Assembly: GCA_026168455.1 (NCBI GenBank)
Contig: CM047427.1
Span: forward strand, 39,870,905-39,934,904
Direction of reading: 5' to 3'
DNA from: Theocolax elegans
Taxonomy: Eukaryota; Arthropoda; Insecta; Hymenoptera; Cerocephalidae
Length of the DNA: 64,000 nucleotides
Shown: piece after piece, positions 44,666 through 56,640 of the stretch
Position numbering within the stretch: position 1 is the stretch's first letter
Layout of the letters: the number at the start of each line of letters is the position of its first letter
Notes under the pieces: model-generated
What the model saw: the letters and a program-made list of their open reading frames with translations, nothing else
Told to the model about the DNA's origin: nothing
The model's database searches: none
Position numbers and translations under genes: made by a program

Positions 44666-45470
44666 AACATGCTTTCCGGATGCTCGTGCCTGTTGAAGTG
44701 CACGAGGCTTGGCCGCTCAGAATGCGCGCCAACTAGAACGTTGACGCACCCGCGGAGGCGGCTGGGTAAGCGGGATAGGGATACGGGGTTTCGAGAATAA
44801 CTACGCGAGAGTTTAATAATTAATAAATTAAATGTATATTCTAAGTGAAAATTAATATTTATATTATTTGCATGCGCTCGGTTGCGCTACAAACTACGGT
44901 CGACCTCGGGGTCGTACGCGATAGCGCAGCGAGTTTGCGGTGCGCGGGAAATACGCGTTGATCGGCAATCGTCCCGTGTTGCCTAACTGATTTACCGCGT
45001 GCTTGAAGAGGCCGAGTAGCAGATCGCGCCTTATACTTTCGGTGCTCGCTGCACTGTGCTGAGCTTATTACGAGAGAGCTCAGTAACACGGAAAAATCAA
45101 CAAAACTTACTTTGCGCAAGGTTGCGCCGGCGAGTTGATCAGTTCATCGGTCGCTCTCTCTCTCTTTCCTTCTCTCGCTCGCTCGTCGGCAGTGGCAGGA
45201 CTTCCTCGAGCATCGGGGAAGAACTATGTCGACGTACTGTCCCAAGGATAATACCCTCGGCTCGGGCAGTGAGACAACACGCGTGCACATACCAATCTCG
45301 CACCAGATCTCTCTCTCTCTCTTTCTCTCACTCTTTCTTGGCTCTTGTAAAGAAATCAGAAGTGAAAATTCCATGGTTTAAAGTTTCACATAGATGGATA
45401 CGACTATTCGAAAAAGAAAACATCATATTGTATCACGTAGAAAGTAGAAAGTATTGCTAATGGAGAAAAA
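44666..45470. repeat. GC-richer repeat block related to 59300-59420
   Basis: GTTGACGCACCCGCGGAGGC, then GGCTGGGTAAGCGGGA (44731-44780) parallels GGTCAACGTGCCCACTGAGG, then CGACCGGGTGAGTGGGA at 59338-59377. 45145-45180 and 45308-45345 are TC-rich. The frames here (44859-45119 minus, 45056-45460 plus) overlap on opposite strands and match nothing I know. Possibly LTR-type sequence; uncertain. Confidence 0.5.
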
Positions 45471-46055
45471 AGTTGTATATATTCATTGTAGGTCTTAAAA
45501 TATCTGTCGAGTGAAATAAAGTTTATCAAGATTGCGTAAAAGGTGAATTAAAAAAATGAGTTAAAACTGCAAAAATCGTAATTTTTTAACCTGTTTATAG
45601 TATTAAAACTAATGTAGGATCCCCTATAAATAACAATTGTAAAATATTATATTTAGCATAGATAGGAAGTCTACAAAATTAAAAATCGGTATCTTTTTAA
45701 ATTTTTGTTAAAATCTTTTTTCTAGTTTTTTAATTACCATTTTTTGTAGCTACGGGAGTAATTCAAAATTCAAGTAATTATTTTTTAGATTACGATAAGA
45801 ATTCTTCAAAACCATCCACTTCAATTTAGTTAGTTTTACTGTATTCATAAACTTTTCAAAAGTTTCAATTAAAACATAAGAAAATAATTAGTGATAATTC
45901 AGATACATATTACTGGAAAACAATTGTTATTCCTTAAAAATAGTTGGACACCACGTTCATGAAGTGAAAAACATAAAAAAAGGAAATCCCGTTTGAAAAA
46001 TTCTATTTATTATTAAATAAGATAGCTGTGGTTTGCACTAAACTTTTGCCATTGC
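45471..46055. other. AT-rich spacer
   Basis: No feature recognised. Confidence 0.4.
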
Positions 46056-46560
46056 ATCTTTATTCTCATAGCTTTTACCTCAGAGAATGGTCTCAAGACC
46101 TAGTGCCTTAGACAAGGACAGCAGTTAGAAACTTATAAGGTGTTGCCTCTTCTTGATAATACCACCTGCACAGGTAATTCATTCCCCGTGTGTTGTGGGT
46201 GTAGCACTGTAAATTACAGTACCCGCTTAACAAGCCCAGCATAAATCTAGCATTGCGTTGGCCACATTAAGGATATCCTTTGACGAACTGTCAGTAAAAT
46301 TTCCTAATAGTAGTTTGAACCATCTGGTAATCTGTCAGTTTTTCCAAACTCTCCAGTTTGTTTGAATCATGTCTTTCCCTGCAATATTATAGTTTTCTTG
46401 GTGTATTAGTCTTACTTCCCTGTCTGGCAGTCTATCAGTTTTTCGTCCTTATTTAGCAAGTTTATTTGCTTATTTGTTACCCTTATAACCTGAGTGTTCA
46501 GGTATGCAGATAATGAAGGTTCTATTCATCCCAATATAGATTTGGTACTGTTGTAACGTC
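46056..46560 (-). pseudogene. LINE ORF2 C-terminus: RNase H end and Cys-rich tail
   Basis: The minus strand from 46560 reads FIICIPEHSGYKGNK, then ANKLAK after a stop, matching the W-x-P-G-H-x-G-I-x-G-N-E-x-A-D-x-L-A block of LINE RNase H. After frame breaks, LMLGLLSGYCNLQCY and LCRWYYQEEATPY resemble the Cys/His tail of R1/LOA/I-type ORF2. Heavily decayed. It could be the missing second half of the element at 49925-50727, same strand. Confidence 0.68.
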
Positions 46561-47460
46561 CAAATGGACGTTTATAACAAATATGTTAATTAAATAAAAT
46601 GAAAATATTATTATTTGTGCCTGGATGAGTTAACATCCACTAGCACAGGATCGCTTGTGTGTATACGTATATATCCTATTCGCTCTCTGTCCCTAGTAAG
46701 GAGGACAGAATGCTAACAGATAAATTTCTGAGTATGTGGAATGCTTTATCGGCTTCACACCATACTCTTCCATTCACTGTCAGGACCTTGTTACTATTTG
46801 AAGGAGGACTTTAGCACACTGTATAGGCTAAATACTCCCTTTTGCAAAAATAAAAATTTTTATTAAAAGAAATATGTATATATATAATTGACAACAATAA
46901 GAAGAAGAAAAGATAAAAGTATATATTACATATAATTATCCTTTTTATAATTTTTTTATTTTAATTAAGTTTCTTTTACGAACAGGGTAAACTTACTTGG
47001 ATAATTGAGTGTGAACGAGAGAGAGAGAGACAGAGAAAGACTAAATCCCCTTGGAGGTTGATGGTCGTTGATGACGCTGGTTGACTTGTAGTATATGTCC
47101 GAAGATTTCGGCGTGATTTTGACTTGTAGTATTAAAGATTTGTTTTGCGTGACTTTGACTTGTAGAATTGAAGATTTGTTTTGTGTGACTTTGACTTGTA
47201 GAATTGAAGATTTGTTTTGCGTGACTTTGACTTGTAGGGTGGAGGGCTGCTTTTTAAGGCTTTCGTTAGGACGGTGATTTTCTTTCCCTCTCTGCTGGAA
47301 AATGGTCCCGAAATTATCGATCGATGTCATTGGATATCGATCGATGCGTGGGTGTATGCCTGAACCTAATAGGTTCAAAAGGTCAACGCCTGCCCTTGAA
47401 GCGTGGGTGGAGTCTTTTTGACAGTGTGTCATTGGGTCGTTGACTAGTTTGACACATCCC
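46561..47460. repeat. possible LTR-like block with 36-bp minisatellite
   Basis: Begins TGTAACGTCCAAATGGACG (46551) and contains a TC/GA-rich stretch and GTTTGACA before CCCCTGACCGGGGG (47459-47472). A 36-bp unit (GTGACTTTGACTTGTAGAAT plus 16 bases) repeats about four times at 47115-47240, giving a 12-residue period in the minus-strand frame (LQVKVTQNKSSI). No second LTR, PBS or coding region confirms a retrotransposon. Confidence 0.4.
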
Positions 47461-49600
47461 CTGACCGGGGGTAGGAGGTAGCGTAGGTGGGGGTTTTCTA
47501 TCTCTTTCTAAACACATGCTGTCCTTTTCTAGTTTCCATCATTGTTTAAAATCATGCTGTCTCTCTCTGATCTTCTGTCCTTGTCTACTGTTGTTCTCTC
47601 TCTCGCTCTTATAGAGTATATAGTAAAATTATATAATTTTTTATACTTTTGCGTGAGAGATTATATAAAACTGTATAATTCTAAAACTACTTAATTATAT
47701 TGCACTTAACTATTAAATTTTTAGTGATTAATAATAATAAACGTTGAACTGTCAGAAATTAAAGTAATATTACATGTTTCGTTGATTGACAAAAATTAAT
47801 ATTAATATACCGAGAGCATTTTTTTTAAATAAATGATATAGATGAAAATATTTATTTAAATACGATAAAAACAATGAGTTTAAGTAAAAATTGTTATATT
47901 TAATTGTATTAATAGAAACATAGAGATTTTATACATAGAATTGACGTTTTTATGTTAATGTTATAAAAAGATGTGAGATTTTTATCTTTAAGTTTTAATA
48001 GATTATCCATTATTAAAAATCTTAATTTTTATGAATATAAATTGCACATTTATCATAAAAGAAGAAAATATCGTAATATACATTTTTTTTAACCGCAAAA
48101 ACAGTTACTTAAAACTACTTGTTAAAGACAATAGTGTAAAATTAAGCTAGTATTGTTAGTAATTTTATTGGTGTATGTATGCGCTGTAATAAACTAAATG
48201 TTAGTAAATATATCAATTATTTTATCTAAATGACTTTAAGTACAAAAATTAGAATATTCTATTCAGTAATAATTTACTGAAATTAAAGATTTTAATTATA
48301 ATCTAAATGAATTTGATTTTTAGTGAAAAAAGAATTTATTTGAAGTATAAAAGTCAAAGAGTAATATATAGAAATTGTTTTTAATTATCAGCCTAATAAT
48401 AATTCATATATATATGTAAATGTGTATATAAAAATATGTATAATATTAAAATAAATTCTATTAAAAATAAGATTGATTGTAGATATAATAATTGTTATTA
48501 CCAAATACAGAATTTGGTAACAGAAATGTACATAATTGATTAAAATTATTTCAATTCAATCCAAAGTAAAAATCGACAAATTTATTCGCTATCTTCATAC
48601 AATTATTACTTAAATGTTAAACAATTATTCTTATTTTTGTTGCATAGAAATTAAATATACATAAGCATCAAATTAGAAAGGAACTAACGAGTAAAAATAA
48701 AGTATACTTAATTGGTTAGTTAATATTCGCTTTAAATTAGCATTGATTTTAATCCATTGTAACATTGAAAGGTGTTTGTGTACAAGCGCATATAAATGTT
48801 GTTAAAAAAAGTAAGGGCTTATATGAAATATTATTTCACGTCGTATTACAATATATATACATATTTCGAACAATTTGTACATCATGGGAAAAACACATGA
48901 AACATTTCTTCTTCTATCTAGGCGTACATAACGAAAAATATGTGTCGCCTGAAAATGCGTAGTTGTGCGTCGATATTGACCAAAGGTCTTAAGATATAGC
49001 CTATATAGAAAAAAAACTGTCTTTCCTAAGATGCACAAGAGAAAGTTTGAGTGTTCTACGAAAAGTTGTAAATTTGATGAGTTTATGATCTCCAAATGCA
49101 CAACGATTTTTTTTTAAGTGTACACAGATGTGTAAGGGCCTGGGAAAATGTCGCGCTTGCTTCCTTCGGAATTTTCCTGAGGATTTACAGTGTTGATAAT
49201 TTTTTTCTATTACGGGGGTTCTCAATGCGTTTTATTCTCTTAAAAATACTTTTATTTATTTCATGGCTAAATTATTTAGTTTATATTAACTAATAATATA
49301 AGTAAAAATACCATTTTTTCGTTTATACCATATTTAATTGATACCGGATTTTATTTGTAGCTGATTATACAAATATATATATATATACATATTCATATGC
49401 ATATACATTCGTACACGAAATGTCATTTTATGTACATGCACACATACAAACGCTAACATGCGTATATTTGTTATTTTTATAATTAAATATATGTATACAC
49501 GTAAATATATTTGTTAAACTAAAGAAAAATTATATCTGGCAACGTAGCTCGGAAGATTCACTCTTCTTTGAAACATTTAATAGCTGTTTTATTGCTACAT
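47461..49600. other. AT-rich spacer without recognised features
   Basis: TC-rich at 47500-47610, then about 2 kb of AT-rich DNA. Overlapping frames at 48765-49293 on both strands match nothing I recognise. Confidence 0.4.
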
Positions 49601-49642
49601 TCGTTTTTAGCAAGTGAACATTCGGGCTAATTAACGGTAAAT

Positions 49643-49936
49643 TTGCGCAGGTGCATGAAAATGCATGGAAATAAGGCAAAAGTGGCAGGTTCGGATTTTC
49701 GACAAGTTACCGAGGCCGAGCGGCTAATAGTTTATTGCCCTATGGTCAGGTGGAAGGATCATCGAGAGGCTTGTTCACCGACCCTCTTGAATGATTATAT
49801 TGTTAGGTGGAGTCCGGTAATAAGATTAAAATTTCGTCAATTGGAAAAATTTTCCGATGACGTTACACTGTATTACGAAAGGTATAACCACTTGACTATC
49901 CATTTCAACATGAAACACTGTGTTGTAGATACTTAA
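49643..49936 (+). other. 97-codon frame, unrecognised
   Basis: Frame from ATG 49643 with ordinary amino-acid composition (MRRCMKMHGNKAKVAGSDFR at the start). I see no signal peptide, membrane segment or known motif. It overlaps the edge of a LINE remnant on the other strand. It may be chance; kept as a low-confidence candidate. Confidence 0.2.
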
Positions 49937-50727
49937 CCTGTGTTTAATCTTTACCCACCGAGTCCACATATTCCGTATCGAGTTCCCTGTTTGACTTGGA
50001 TCTATCCGTTAACCAGATGTCTGCATGTCCAAGGACCTCGTCCTTCCTCTATTTCCCCCTATCCTGTATTTCCGTTTTCAAACGTTGCCTGTATGGTAGA
50101 GTTCTGATCGTTCTGTCCTGAAGGGTATCAATGATTTTATCTCCTAGCATTATCTCTTAAATAGTGGTATACCCTATTCCATTTCCCTTCCATTCACCAT
50201 CATATATGAGCCGATAGACCATCAAAGCTGCAATATTCCTGATATGGAGGTCAAGACCAACAATTCCCAGTATTTCTCAAGGTTTCGGTCTGTCTATGAT
50301 CTAGGCATCTTCTGGTTTTGTCTTTAGTCATTTTCCACCGTATTATTGCAGCATACGTCAGCTTCGGTTTCAGTATCGCCTGATATAGCCATGAAGCTTC
50401 CTGAGTTTCAATCTCGTATCCTGTGCGGATTGCCGAACTACATTGTATAAATATGTTAATAATCTTCCTAAATTGCATTCTAACGTGCCCTTCCCAGGTC
50501 AATTTCTTATCTATATGAACCCCTCGATATTTTACACACTCCGCATATGGTATTTGATTCTCAAAAAATGTAGGTTTCTTCTTTATCTTACTTTTATATT
50601 TCCTGATGATCTTTCTTGTCACCAGTCTTGGAACTTTCTCAATGCTCTGATGGTTAGGCCTGAATTTTCTAAAATTCCTAAAGCCTATTAACAGAATTGA
50701 ATACGTGATTGAATGTGTTAGCCTCAA
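49925..50727 (-). pseudogene. LOA/R1-type LINE RT thumb and RNase H start
   Basis: Minus-strand frame 50690-50251 holds ECVKYRGVHIDKKLTWEGHV, IFIQCSSAIRTGYEI, SWLYQAILKPKLTYAAIIRW: the C-terminal RT region of these LINEs (normally K-Y-L-G-V-x-L-D-x-K-L-x-W). After frame breaks, LDIHIRNIAALMVYRL-like residues and DIWLTDRSKSNRELD follow near 49950-50010, the latter matching the first RNase H block (W-x-T-D-G-S-K). It stops there, and the rest may be at 46056-46560. Confidence 0.75.
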
Positions 50728-51000
50728 TTCTTGAACAAGGGTGATATATGATAATCATACAAATGTAGGGTTCTTAAAATTCTTAAAAATATTTTCCTCG
50801 GTATACCAATTTCATCTCCAACTTGATCACTGCTTATATGACGATGGAGATATATGATTGTAAGAATAGTCACAACAAGAGCGTAGTTTTTATTATTTCT
50901 TAGATGCCTACGCTGACGAACAAGATGTCCTTGACGAGCACTGGTAATTAATCTGCATATTGCCAAGTCAGTAGGGTATCGTATCTGGAAAACGTTCAGA
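50728..51000 (-). pseudogene. mariner-superfamily transposase N-terminal fragment
   Basis: Minus strand: RYPTDLAICRLITSAR, RQRRHLRNNKNYALVVTIL, then SSDQVGDEIGIPRKIFLRIL and RTLHLYDYHISPLF. This follows the order in DUF4817-containing mariner-like transposases: R-Y-P, a basic linker, a second HTH like SxxxIAxxIGIxxxxVxRILR, then PYHI. The DDE domain is absent. The fragment abuts a LINE remnant at 50727. Same broad family as 16986-18045. Confidence 0.7.
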
Positions 51001-51815
51001 GTAACGCCTGCTGCAAAACAATAATTGTTGTTGCATAGTTGTAGTATCTTTGTTTACAAACACTCCTCACGAATTAAAAAAAAATAGTACTGAAAAGAGA
51101 CATGACTTAATTTTTTAAAAATTCAATATTTCGTTGCATGATTTGGGTGCTACCGATTTTTTAATAAATAAATTTTTTTCAATTTAATAATAGATACTTT
51201 TAACTGGTTCATTGTACGCCTATAGGTAGCCCTCGTTCTGCCATTTTTCTGATATGGTGATACTAGATTTAGAAGAATGTTACATTAAAGGATTAACATT
51301 TAAACCTTAATATATTATAGATATGTAAATAACATATTAGCAACAACTCCTAAAAATAAATTGGATGAAATGACTCGAGTTTTTAATTCTTACCACAAGA
51401 TGTTACAATTTACAAGTGAATGTAAATAACAAAATAATGTTTTTATAAATATGATGAGCGCTCTCCATGGTAATTAGTAGGAAAATTTGTCGATCTGGCG
51501 GAGGCGAAGGAAAAGAAAAAACAAAAAGTTTTGTTCTTAGTGACGTTTCATTGGCATGGTCTGCCAACCTCTTCAGTCTATTTATTGATAACACACAAAT
51601 AACACATTAAAAGAACGCACAAACCATATTAAAAAATTTAGATATAAGGTGAGAAAAAAATTATACCTTTTTTATAATCGGATAACCGATACGGCACGTA
51701 CACTTTTACAATGTACTTGTTAATTACTATTAATAAAATTTAGCATCTTAAGATGGGTACAAATATTTCTCCGAAACGTTGTACATTTCGATAATCAAAT
51801 TAACTTGTTAAGACT
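51001..51815. other. AT-rich spacer
   Basis: No feature recognised. Confidence 0.4.
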
Positions 51816-52842
51816 CACTTCCTTTCGGAGCTTCGCCAAGACTTCAGGAAACGTACGGTCCCTCGCGACAGTGACCACCAGGGTGGATACCGGCGCCATC
51901 TGGCGCTTTCTCCTATCAAGGGCGCTTGTCCCGACTTGACCGACGGCTTTTTTCCCGCCACTAACGCGGACTTGGATTGCTCCTTGTGCATGCCACGTGG
52001 TGGTACCTCCTTTCGAGGCTTCTTCTTCTTTCGGCTCTTAGAGACCTCGGGGGGTGGGGGCGCTTTGGGGACCCTCTCTACATCTCTTTTGAGCCTGCAT
52101 TCTAGCTGTAGCCGCAAAGACGACTTTAGCTATTATACCTCTTCCCTTAAGCCGCCGACGATTCTCTTGACCAACTCGATAATCCTCGACTTGGCACTTG
52201 TATTCGTCGACTGCTGAAAACATCTTTTTGGTTTTCCCGCAGAACTCTTGTACAAGAGTGTCTACGGTATTCAGCCCTGTCTTGACGACCATGGAGATGT
52301 TAGGCTGCTTTGCACAAGCAACCAACATAGCCTTGAGTTCGCTCTTTAGATGGTCATCAGTGGAGTCGATGTCCTCCTGCGCCTTCTCTACATTCTCGTA
52401 TTCCTTGCGGAATATTTCTATCTCCTTTTGAGATTCCTTACTATAGGCAGAGATGCCACTGATGGCACTACCAAGGCTGGTAACGCGGCCGCTTCGTAAC
52501 CTGCTTGCGGATGCAATACTCAACATCTGTAACGACGGCTGCTGTTGGGAGTTTTCTTTCGAGGGCCCCACCTCTGACGTGTCCGCAGAATGAAGCCCCC
52601 CCAAAATCCATAAGGCCAGCGCCGGCCACCGGGGCTTCCACCCGATCGGAACCGACGGCGGGATTGACTCCTAGTTTGGAGCTGCCCGCTTGGGGTAGTA
52701 GGTATTCCATTCGCTTGCTCATCATTCTTCTTCAACTGTTTGGTCCACGGAGGCTACTTTGTTTCACCTCTACCCTTCACGCAAGCGTGACGAGCTATCC
52801 CCCATCCGCTACCCGGTGGACGCGCCTCATACGGGAACAGGG
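51816..52842 (-). pseudogene. R1 LINE copy 2: 5' UTR and ORF1 only, 3'-truncated
   Basis: Minus-strand copy of the element at 18596. It starts near 52842 (CCTGTTCCCGTATGAGG in the 5' UTR), with ORF1 ATG at 52725 and frames 52725-52600, 52604-52038 and 52117-51815. It contains MMSKRMEYLLPQAGSS and VAGKKPSVKSGQAP and ends abruptly at GGAAGT (51816), before the zinc knuckles. Two or more frameshifts. LINEs are usually 5'-truncated, so a copy with its 5' part but no 3' part points to later deletion or recombination. Confidence 0.88.
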
Positions 52843-53448
52843 AAAGGTTAGCAGAAAAAGAATAGCACTATCGACACAGGACCCTACGTTTTCTCTTGCA
52901 TGACAATATTAAAAATACCTAATTTTGTATTAAAAGCAATTTTTTTAAGTTAGAATTTGCTTTGAAAATTGACCTCAAGGACAAAGTGAATGTTGTATTC
53001 AATAAAACCTACCTGTAAAAAATACCTTTAAAACTTGGATTTTATTAATAAAAGTAAAATGAACAGACCGTAAGGAAATTTTTATCATTCGACCTTAATA
53101 AGACTTGCGAAATAGGGTTTCCTATTAAAGAAAATTACTTAGACAATTGGTTGGTTCGAACCATTTTTTATTACAGCATAAAATCCGAGAATTTTGAATG
53201 CCTCGATTAAAATTACATACCATATTCATAGAAATTTTCAATATAAATAAATATACGTCCAATTTATTTCATGGGCATCCTCTTTTACATCGTACTACAT
53301 TTTATAATTGGCTATATAGTAGGCGTAAGCTTCTAATGGCAACAGAAAGTGGCCAAGAAAGTTTGGTTAGTCAGAAAGAGATAAATTAGTATTTATAACG
53401 GTTGGCCACTGTAGAAAAACGTAAAAATACATATTTCCATCTAGTCCG
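52843..53448. other. AT-rich spacer
   Basis: No feature recognised. Confidence 0.4.
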
Positions 53449-53684
53449 AGAGCTGGGTACATTCCCGTGTGCACGGAGAGGTCCAGTCATGAAACAAGGT
53501 TTTTCTTATGTTTTTTGGCCCGTAGAAATCGAATTCGTTGGTCAAAGTTCGTACAAAATGGTAGATATATCTTTCTTAAGTCATCAATTGCATATTTACA
53601 GAGAAAATCCGAAAATTAATGTACATTATTGATATAAACAAACGGCATTTTGATGTGTGCATCACCCAACTTACGCATTCCGGG
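53449..53684 (-). repeat. dispersed repeat, copy 1 (with 93-bp extra segment)
   Basis: Inverted match to 57056-57198, from GAGCTGGGTACATTCCCGTG to GCATCACCCAACTTACGCAT. This copy has 93 extra bases flanked by AGTCAT on both sides (after 53488), absent in the other. A 76-codon frame from 53402 runs through it and depends on the extra segment. Confidence 0.8.
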
Positions 53685-54722
53685 CTTGACTTTGATGCCT
53701 ATTATTTCGCATGTTTTTTACTTCATATTTTTTACTAAATTAAATGTTCTTAAAATAAATATTGAAATAAATTTAATATTTGCATCAATAAAATTGAGCT
53801 ATACATATAGTAACAATTGTAATTACTGTTTTGAAAAATATTGCAATCAAATCGGTGTTAAACAAATAGTTATTTTGATTATGTAATACTTTAAATAAAA
53901 ATTATTCATATTCAGCGGAAATTTGAATTTGTCGCCTTCTCTGTGTTTGTTATTCATCATGTCATTTTCATAACGTTCCTTACTGTTAATTAATAAACAT
54001 GGAGGCTTAACAGATACATTTATCTGACATTACAATAAATCGATCTATTTGAATCGGTGTATTATATATTAAATAAAAGATGACATTAACTTATCCACCA
54101 AGGTCGGGAAAAAATTTGGATTGCAGCACAAAAAAATAAATTCATTGAAGTTACTACTTAAATTGCTATAAAATTTAGTTGTTGACTCATAATTACAGGT
54201 TAATTAATAAATTTGATTGTGACAAGGATAGATTTGTCAACCCAAGAATTAAACGCATAATATTTATGCACAAAAATAGTGCACATTACTTTTGTATACG
54301 GTGCACAAATATTTTACAAAGTAATTTAAATTAAATAATAATCGTTAGTTTGTGCTCATAAACATTATCCACATAAGAATTGTCCTGCATAAATATTGTG
54401 CACATCAAATAAGTAAAAAATATATATGTGTACACTTTTTATGTGTACAATATTTGTGTGCACAATTTTTATGTGCAAAAAATAAACGATTAGTTTTATT
54501 AATTTAAATTACTTCGTAAAATATTTGTGCATCGTACACAAAAGTAATGATAAATCACTTTTTTGTGCACAAACATTGTGTTTAATTCTGGGTTCAAATC
54601 TACCCTTGTCCTGATTGTTTATAATTGTAATAAAATAATACAAACATCTTATTAAAATACCTACGTAAAAGATTATTAAAAGATCACGGAATGCGTAAGT
54701 CGGATGATGCACCCATCAAATA
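53650..54722. mobile_element. candidate TIR element, about 1.07 kb
   Basis: Left end TTTGATGTGTGCATCACCCA, then ACTTACGCATTCCG (53650-53682). Right end, inverted, TTTGATGGGTGCATCATCCG then ACTTACGCATTCCG (54722-54688). About 32 of 35 bases agree. It contains the smaller palindromic MITE. The left end is shared with a longer repeat that extends outside, so the boundary is uncertain. Confidence 0.5.
54218..54612. mobile_element. palindromic MITE, about 395 bp
   Basis: Arms 54218-54350 and 54480-54612 are inverted repeats: GACAAGGATAGATTTG against the inverted GACAAGGGTAGATTTG, sharing ACACAAATATTTTAC-like, AGTAATTTAAATTAA and AATCGTT segments. The middle is rich in TGTGCAC palindromes. No coding sequence. 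Confidence 0.8.
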
Positions 54723-55955
54723 ATGTACCGCAATCTCACTTTTGCTCATTTTTATTATTTGATTAATTAATTGTTGATCCGATCAAATATTCCGCGTAGT
54801 CTTATGAATCTCGGAGGGTACTTGAAGAAAGACCATCTCAAGTCAGATATTTTGTTTTCAAATTTTGTAGTGGTAGCACTGCGCAAATTTAAATTGCGGG
54901 CTTAAAATGCTGGTAAAAAATTATGAAAAAAATCATAATTTGTTTTTGAGGATTGCACATGCTTTTGACCTGGTAATTAATAAGTATATTATAAAATATA
55001 TACTTAAATAAATATATCGATAAATCTAGTCTATTATTTTTCAATTTTCTATCTATTTATTTTTCAATATTGCCAGTATTATTACTATTAGTAAAATAAC
55101 ATCCAAGAGGTGGTTTAATATATTTATATTTGAAACTGAGATTTTGGTCAGCTATCGTTTCCAAGGAGAAAAAAATAAATTGTGTGCCGAATTCAGATTT
55201 TCCGTACCAACGGGTATAAATAAAATACAATTATGTAAATAAAATAAAAATAAATAATCAATAAATATTCAATAAAAGTATGTGAATAAAATTCTTAATT
55301 TTCTTCAAAACCTCGTTTACCAGATGTAAACAAGACAATTAAAATAAGTGTTTCCTATATATTATATGTAGAAAAAAATGTTTTATTAATTATTAATAAT
55401 TTTTTGCGTAATACGTTTTAATATTTCGTAATTACTTTAAACGAAGGGTATTATTCTAAATTTTTATCAAAATTTTTTTAGCCAATTTATTTACCACATA
55501 AGTACGTCAATCAATTTATCTCCCCATACTATGATTTTTAACAATATGCTTTTACTAAAGGATATGTCGGGAACTATTTCAAATATTATATCATATAATT
55601 AAAAAATTACAAAAATAAATTAACAAGAAATTAAACTATAAGTTTTTTTATAGTATATTGTAAAAGACATATTTAATTACAAAATTGGGTTAGTGTAAAT
55701 TATTTTATTCTAATCAATCTATGTAATTTTATAAATTTTTAAATTATTTTTAGTAATTTTTATACACAAACAGCTGAATCTTACAATTTTTGTAAAACAG
55801 TTCTATTTTAGCGTTAAATATTATTTAAATAGATCTTAAATTTATCGAGTTGCACCTTATGCGGGTTCTAATAAATAAAAAAAGGAAAAATAATGAAAGG
55901 AAATAAGATCTTATGAATTATTAATATTTTATTATTCTTTCAATTTTTACAACCC
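54723..55955. other. AT-rich spacer
   Basis: No feature recognised in 1.2 kb. Confidence 0.4.
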
Positions 55956-56140
55956 AACAAATCCACGCTCATGAAGATTTGCTCGAGGTCCTTCCGGGCA
56001 TTCAACGCCGTCGTTGATCACTTTGCCTCGATAAAAACATACATAGTTTTAATTTGTGTAATGCATGTATCAAATTTTTTGCTTTGCTTCATATATTTAT
56101 TTTGCTGCTTGTTCCTCAGATGGTTGCAAGGTTGCATATC
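55956..56140 (+). repeat. dispersed repeat, copy B
   Basis: Partner of 26675-26885 with the same ordered landmarks (AAGATTTGCT, GAGGTCCTTCCG, CGTCGT, CCTCGATAA, GCTGCTTGTTCCT). Confidence 0.6.
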
Positions 56141-56244
56141 AACGGCTGAGAGGAACAAAAGCCTATCTCGGCGAGTCGCTTCGAGAAGAGCGTATCTCGG
56201 CGACGGCTTGAAGAAAGAGCTATCTCGGCTCGGAAAAATAGTAT

Positions 56245-56640
56245 ACGATACACGTGCGCAAAATAGGTGACTCCCACACTCATCTTTTTGCCACCCTCGC
56301 TTCGCTCAAGCGGCAAATCCGACTCGTGTAGGAATCACCTATTTTGCGCACTTGTATCGAAATGTACTATTTCCTAACGAATTGCGCAAAGATTTCATTT
56401 TGTGCTGATATTTGAGCGAGCGAGTTATTATATTGCTGCAATAGTGGGCAAAATAAAATTTTCCTGCAACAGTACTCATAATTATAAGAGAAAAAGTTAT
56501 TTTACCCCGAACCGATGTTTGCGCTTGAGCGAAGCGAGGGTGAAAAGGTAGTACGGGGTTGAAATCACTTTGCCTCTGATAATTTTGAGCACTATTGCAG
56601 GAAAAGTTTATTTTGCGCACGGCGTTAGGAAAATCTTTTA
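56245..56640. repeat. nested inverted repeats with CGCTTCGCTC motif
   Basis: Three inverted pairs: GTGCGCAAAATAGGTGA with its inverse (about 56252-56268, 56335-56351); CCCTCGCTTCGCTCAAGCG with its inverse (56295-56313, 56521-56539); and a longer imperfect pair around GCAATAGTG/CACTATTGC with TTTTCCTGCA/TGCAGGAAAA (56435-56490, 56570-56625). The pairs overlap and interleave, so several alternative folds exist. Looks like a foldback-type element; family unknown. Confidence 0.65.

Noticed and set aside
44859..45460. Possible signal-peptide protein or promoter-linked gene in a GC-richer patch
   Set aside because: Frames overlap on opposite strands, no motif is recognised, and the block is related to a repeat at 59296-59420.
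46551..47472. A solo LTR beginning TGTAACGTCC
   Set aside because: No matching end with a target duplication, primer-binding site or second copy could be shown, so it is listed only as a weak candidate.
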